This document shows, in pieces, positions 60,841 through 64,000 of a stretch of DNA of 64,000 bases. Position 1 is the stretch's first letter. Each line of letters begins with the position of its first letter. A model generated the notes under the pieces. The model saw nothing but the letters and a program-made list of their open reading frames with translations. It made no database searches and was not told where the DNA came from. A program made the translations under genes and the position numbers. The stretch spans positions 1 to 64,000 of the forward strand of contig JBDHJR010000001.1 in NCBI GenBank assembly GCA_039586815.1. The letters are read 5' to 3'. The DNA comes from WVYX01 sp039586815. Lineage in GTDB: Bacteria > Gemmatimonadota > Gemmatimonadetes > Gemmatimonadales > GWC2-71-9.

Positions 60841-62015
60841 ACCACCGCTCCCAGTCGCTCCCTGAGCCGCGCCGTGAGGGTCGGCCCCAGGTAGAGGTCG
60901 GCCACCTGATCGTTGAACACCAGCTCCCGCACCGTGCCGGACACCTGGACCTTGCCCTCGAACATGATGTAGGCCCGGTCCACGATGTCGAGCGTCTGCT
61001 CTACGTTGTGGTCGGTTATGAGCACCCCAATGCCGCGGCGCCTGAGCCCCGCCACTATCGTCTGAATGTCGGCCACCGCGATCGGATCGACGCCCGTAAA
61101 CGGCTCGTCCAGCAGCAGGAACTTCGGGCGGGTCACGAGGGCTCGCGTGATCTCGAGGCGGCGGCGCTCACCGCCCGAGAGCTTGTACGCCCGGGTGTCG
61201 CGTAGATGCTTGATCGAGAGATCGTCCAGCAGGTCATCGAGCCGCTCCTGGCGCTCCGAGTCCTGCAGCGGCAGCGTCTCGAGAATCGCCATGACGTTGT
61301 CTTCCACGGTGAGCTTGCGGAAGATGGACGGCTCCTGAGCGAGGTAGCCGATTCCCAGACGTGCACGGCGGTACATTGGCAGCGACGAGATGTCCTGCCC
61401 GTCGAGGTGGATGCTGCCTGCCTCGGGCCGCACCAGACCCACCATCATGTAGAACGACGTGGTCTTGCCCGCTCCATTGGGGCCGAGCAGTCCCACGATC
61501 TGTCCCTGGTTGACCTCCAGGTCCACCTTGTCCACCACGCGTCGCCGGCGGTACGACTTGGTCAGCCCTTCAGCCACCAGCGTGCTCCCCTTGGCGACCG
61601 CAGCGGTGCTCAACCCTTCGGCCGCCTTGAGGGCCTCGAGCGCCACCTCCATCAGCTCCCCGCGGGTCGCCGAGACATCCGACTGCATCCAGCGCCACAA
61701 CTCCTCCCGCAGCCGCACGGAGTGCTCGTCAGCCACGCTCTGGGGCAGCGACTCGAGCACCGCCGCGCTCGCTAGCCGTGGTAGCACCGACGTCAGCAGG
61801 TGACGGCGGGCCTCGTCAACGGAGAGCGTGCCACGCTGACGCGTCACTTCCCCGTACTCGCGGCGGTGCAACTCGAGATGATGTTCCCTGTAGGCCACGG
61901 CGAGGTCGCGGAACGTAGCGGAGCCATTCTCGTCGGCCCGGTCGAGCAGTGCCGCTACCGCGAGTGGCAGCGACGGATCGCGCCCCGCCAGTTGCTGCCG
62001 CAGGACCTTGATCAC
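60837..62015 (-). CDS. lptB: LPS export ATPase LptB with ~146-residue N-terminal extension
   Basis: 392 residues; LptB is normally about 240. The C-terminal 246 residues are a full LptB: Walker A GPNGAGKTT (178-186), Q-loop YLAQEPSIFRKLTV, signature LSGGERRR, Walker B FLLLDEPFTGVDP, switch His in ITDHNVEQ. The first ~146 residues are a charged, helix-rich domain I do not recognise. The long start (GTG at 62015) overlaps the lptA stop as GTGA. However, an internal GTG at 61577, with AAGGGGAG 7 bases before it, would give a standard 246-residue LptB. Both products are possible. LptB powers LPS transport from the inner membrane. Confidence 0.93.
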   Translation of the reverse strand: MIKVLRQQLAGRDPSLPLAVAALLDRADENGSATFRDLAVAYREHHLELHRREYGEVTRQRGTLSVDEARRHLLTSVLPRLASAAVLESLPQSVADEHSVRLREELWRWMQSDVSATRGELMEVALEALKAAEGLSTAAVAKGSTLVAEGLTKSYRRRRVVDKVDLEVNQGQIVGLLGPNGAGKTTSFYMMVGLVRPEAGSIHLDGQDISSLPMYRRARLGIGYLAQEPSIFRKLTVEDNVMAILETLPLQDSERQERLDDLLDDLSIKHLRDTRAYKLSGGERRRLEITRALVTRPKFLLLDEPFTGVDPIAVADIQTIVAGLRRRGIGVLITDHNVEQTLDIVDRAYIMFEGKVQVSGTVRELVFNDQVADLYLGPTLTARLRERLGAVV

Positions 62016-63277
62016 GGTCGCCTCCTCTCGGCCGGCTCCAGATACACGCCGTCCGCCCCCTCCAGCACATCCACCCTATCGAGCATGTCTTCACTGAAGT
62101 GGGCCGCAATGCGCGCACCCCGGGAGTAGTTGAGCGAGGGAGGACCTATCCGTAAGGGACTCTCGTAGATGTTGTAGAAGGCCTGCGCGTTGCCCCGGGC
62201 CTCCAGCAGCACGAGAATGCGGCGTCCCGACGGCGCGTCGCCGAACCGCGCCACCAGAGTGTCGCCCGCCATCCAGTCCGGCTCCGCGATCAGCGTGTCC
62301 ATCAGCGACGTGGCCTTCGCGAACCCGAAGCTGCGCACCTCGGCTAGCAGCTGGTCGGGGCTGTCGATCGCCAGCGAGTCGGCCTCGATCTGGTATTGCG
62401 ACGACATCGCCCGCGAGCGCACCGAGTCACCCCATACCGAGCCGCCCTGCACCATGTCCCGCTCCACGTTGAACTCGATGGTGTCGCCCGCGGCACGCCA
62501 CTCGGCACTGCGTGCGCTCGCGTCCCTCTGCGCCTGGACCCAGGTCAACTCGTCATCCGTGAGGCGGAACGCCACGCGCTCTCCCTCGATCGTGTAGCCC
62601 ACCGAGTCGGTTCCCGCCGCCTGGGCGTGCCCGATTAGCACGCCCTGACCGACATCCATCTCGAGGACGGCGCTGTCACCCCGCGCCGCTATGTCCTCGC
62701 GGTCGATCGTCACGGCGCCGCCGGCCCATGCGTCCGCCTCGCCCCGCAGCAACACGTGGTCACCCCTGATGATGTACGGCACCGCGCTGGGATCGCGCGT
62801 GGGACGGTATTCCACCAGCGGCCGGTCGACCGCGTTCAGCTCTGACGTGTCGCGCAAGCCGGCCACCGCCCGCAGGTAGACCAGGTTCGGTCCCTCAAGC
62901 ACCGCTCCGGTCGACTGGTTCTCGAGCCGCACGTCGCCGAACGCCTCGAGCCGCTCGACAGACGGGTGGTAGCGGGCACGATCCGCATCCAGCGACACAG
63001 TGGAATCCTGGAACCGCACCGACCCGATGAACTCCATGAGATCCTGCTCCGAGAACCACGCTACGCTGTCTGCCTGCATCGTGGTCGGCTGGTCGAGGCA
63101 GCGCGCGAACACACCCCCAGCCCCGAATTGATGGAATTGGCCAGGCGCGATCTCGATGTGGCGCCCCATGCTCGCGCTGTCGAGCTGCGGTTGGCACGTG
63201 CTGGGCCCCTGCCCCAGTGCGACTCCTGGCAGGGCAAGCGCCGCGAGCAGCAGCGCACAGGTCCGGGTCGACCGCAC
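62012..63277 (-). CDS. lptA: LptA/OstA-domain LPS transport protein, extended
   Basis: 421 residues from a GTG, with a signal peptide (VRSTRTCALLLAALALPGVAL, cleavage near LGQ). The mature protein is repeated short beta-strands of the OstA (beta-jellyroll) type: MQADSVAWFSEQDLMEFIG, VSLDADRARYHPSVERLEA, and similar units to residue ~400. E. coli LptA is about 185 residues; this one has roughly twice the jellyroll content and could form a longer bridge. LptA links LptC to LptD across the periplasm. Two bases separate it from lptC. Confidence 0.85.
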   Translation of the reverse strand: MRSTRTCALLLAALALPGVALGQGPSTCQPQLDSASMGRHIEIAPGQFHQFGAGGVFARCLDQPTTMQADSVAWFSEQDLMEFIGSVRFQDSTVSLDADRARYHPSVERLEAFGDVRLENQSTGAVLEGPNLVYLRAVAGLRDTSELNAVDRPLVEYRPTRDPSAVPYIIRGDHVLLRGEADAWAGGAVTIDREDIAARGDSAVLEMDVGQGVLIGHAQAAGTDSVGYTIEGERVAFRLTDDELTWVQAQRDASARSAEWRAAGDTIEFNVERDMVQGGSVWGDSVRSRAMSSQYQIEADSLAIDSPDQLLAEVRSFGFAKATSLMDTLIAEPDWMAGDTLVARFGDAPSGRRILVLLEARGNAQAFYNIYESPLRIGPPSLNYSRGARIAAHFSEDMLDRVDVLEGADGVYLEPAERRRP

Positions 63278-63279
63278 CG

Positions 63280-63831
63280 CTACCGCCTCACTTCCATCTC
63301 ACCCACCCGTCCGCGCCGCGGATTCTCGGTATCCACGGTCGTGAAGTCGGGGTTGGCGGTGAACCCGTCCCCCTCCAGATGCTGATCCGGAGCGTCGAAC
63401 ACGAACGCCTCCGGGCCGCTGATGGTGTCGTCGCGCCGCGTGTAGCGCAGAATGGTGGTCGTCAGCACGCGGTCGTCCGGCGTCTCGGCCAGCACGTCAC
63501 CCCGCGCTTCCATGTTCCCTGTGCGCCAGTCGTACGTACCGTCATTGGCGGTCACCGTCGAGGAGAGCTCACCCTGCGGCGTATAGAACCGCACCTGCAG
63601 GCCGTACAGCAGCGCCGTCTGTGTACCCTGGTAGAGGAACGCCGTGTCGGCCGTGAGCCGAGCGCGGTATACGCCGTCGAGCGTCACGTTGTGCTCGAAG
63701 CCGTAGAGCACCTGGTCGGCCGTGTCCTGGGTCGCCAGGGTGGTCGGCGGCTCCCCGCTGCCCCTGCACGCGGCCGCCACGAGCAGCAGCCCGGCTGCCG
63801 CCACGTGCAACACCACCCTCACCGCGGCCAC
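63280..63831 (-). CDS. lptC: LptC-like lipoprotein
   Basis: 183 residues from the GTG at 63831, which has AAGGGGG upstream; a GTG at 63822 (GTGA overlap with the kdsA stop) is nearly as good. The N-terminus is hydrophobic and ends VAAAC, a lipobox, so it is probably lipid-anchored rather than a transmembrane LptC. The rest carries LptC-type strands (TAFLYQGTQTALLYGLQV, then VTANDGTYDWRTGNMEARGDV). LptC passes LPS from the LptBFG pump to LptA. lptF and lptG are not in the window. Confidence 0.85.
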   Translation of the reverse strand: MAAVRVVLHVAAAGLLLVAAACRGSGEPPTTLATQDTADQVLYGFEHNVTLDGVYRARLTADTAFLYQGTQTALLYGLQVRFYTPQGELSSTVTANDGTYDWRTGNMEARGDVLAETPDDRVLTTTILRYTRRDDTISGPEAFVFDAPDQHLEGDGFTANPDFTTVDTENPRRGRVGEMEVRR

Positions 63832-64000
63832 GGTACGGCCCCCTTCTCTCTTGCCGCGTGCCACACGTCGAGCGCCCGCTCCACAACGGCCACGAGATCG
63901 GCCAGCGGCCACATGCTCGCCCCGTCGCTCGGCGCGGCGCCGGGATCGGGGTGCGTCTCCAGGAAGAACCCCTCCGCCCCCGCCGCAGCGGCGGCAAGCA
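63819..64000 (-). CDS. kdsA: 3-deoxy-8-phosphooctulonate synthase, C-terminal part (cut by window edge)
   Basis: The reverse complement of the last 182 bases reads as 60 codons ending in TGA at 63821-63819. The peptide contains AAAGAEGFFLETHPDPGAAP, SDGASMWPLADL and VVERALDVW; the LETHPDP and SDG-x-xMWPL motifs are those of KDO-8-phosphate synthase. KdsA makes the precursor of KDO, the first sugar of LPS core, which fits its place ahead of the lpt genes. The start and catalytic barrel lie beyond the right edge. A related DAHP synthase is less likely. Confidence 0.85.
   Translation of the reverse strand, partial: LAAAAAGAEGFFLETHPDPGAAPSDGASMWPLADLVAVVERALDVWHAAREKGAVPWPR

Overview
The window looks like part of the main chromosome of an uncultured, high-G+C, LPS-bearing (diderm) bacterium, most plausibly a member of the Gemmatimonadota. 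That placement is inferred from the gene mix, not from an identity search. The window has a full lipid A, Bam, Lol and Lpt outer-membrane toolkit. It also has traits better known from Firmicutes: McsA-McsB-ClpC arginine-phosphate proteolysis and the bacillithiol enzyme BshC. PorV-like and other beta-barrel proteins are present as well. I see no transposase, prophage or CRISPR array. Genes are packed tightly, and many start inside the stop codon of the gene before (ATGA or GTGA overlaps).

Left edge, 1-2.5 kb: the 3' end of a 23S rRNA gene, a 5S rRNA gene and their terminator, then two outer-membrane genes on the minus strand. From 2.8 to 52.1 kb every gene is on the plus strand. First come a MarR-type regulator with a Cys/His tail, Era, a Trm112-like protein, two envelope proteins, a GGDEF protein and a zinc-ribbon protein. 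Next is prfB, with its programmed frameshift, followed by lysS, a LolCE-type permease, lolD, mcsA, mcsB and clpC. A long envelope run follows: bamA, skp, lpxD, lpxC, fabZ, lpxA, lpxB, a DUF374 acyltransferase and lpxK. Then come glutamate dehydrogenase, rlmH, bshC, murJ, uvrC, threonine synthase, larC, a TPR protein and tRNA-Gly. A signalling block (histidine kinase, response regulator, HD-GYP protein, hybrid kinase) leads to a DUF512 radical-SAM protein, der, plsY, gpsA, a MerR-like gene, surE, pcm, dedA, an acylphosphatase, apt, tRNA-Arg and a YfgM-like protein.

At 52.13-52.41 kb transcription converges. This gap holds a terminator and a 28-bp sequence that closely matches the bacterial dif (XerC/XerD) site. 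A perfect DnaA-box 9-mer lies 15 bp beyond it, and two more stand in tandem 1.6 kb to the left. To the right of the gap every gene is on the minus strand. Co-orientation toward this point from both sides is what is expected where two replication forks meet, so the window probably spans the chromosome dimer-resolution site and replication terminus.

Right arm, 52.4-64 kb, read right to left: kdsA (cut by the window edge), lptC, lptA, lptB with an unusual N-terminal extension, rpoN, a family-2 and a family-4 glycosyltransferase, a flippase-like protein, a YfhO-type membrane protein, a polyprenol-phosphate mannosyltransferase-like enzyme and dapF. This is one long, mostly overlapping operon linking LPS export, surface-glycan synthesis, sigma-54 and peptidoglycan precursor supply.
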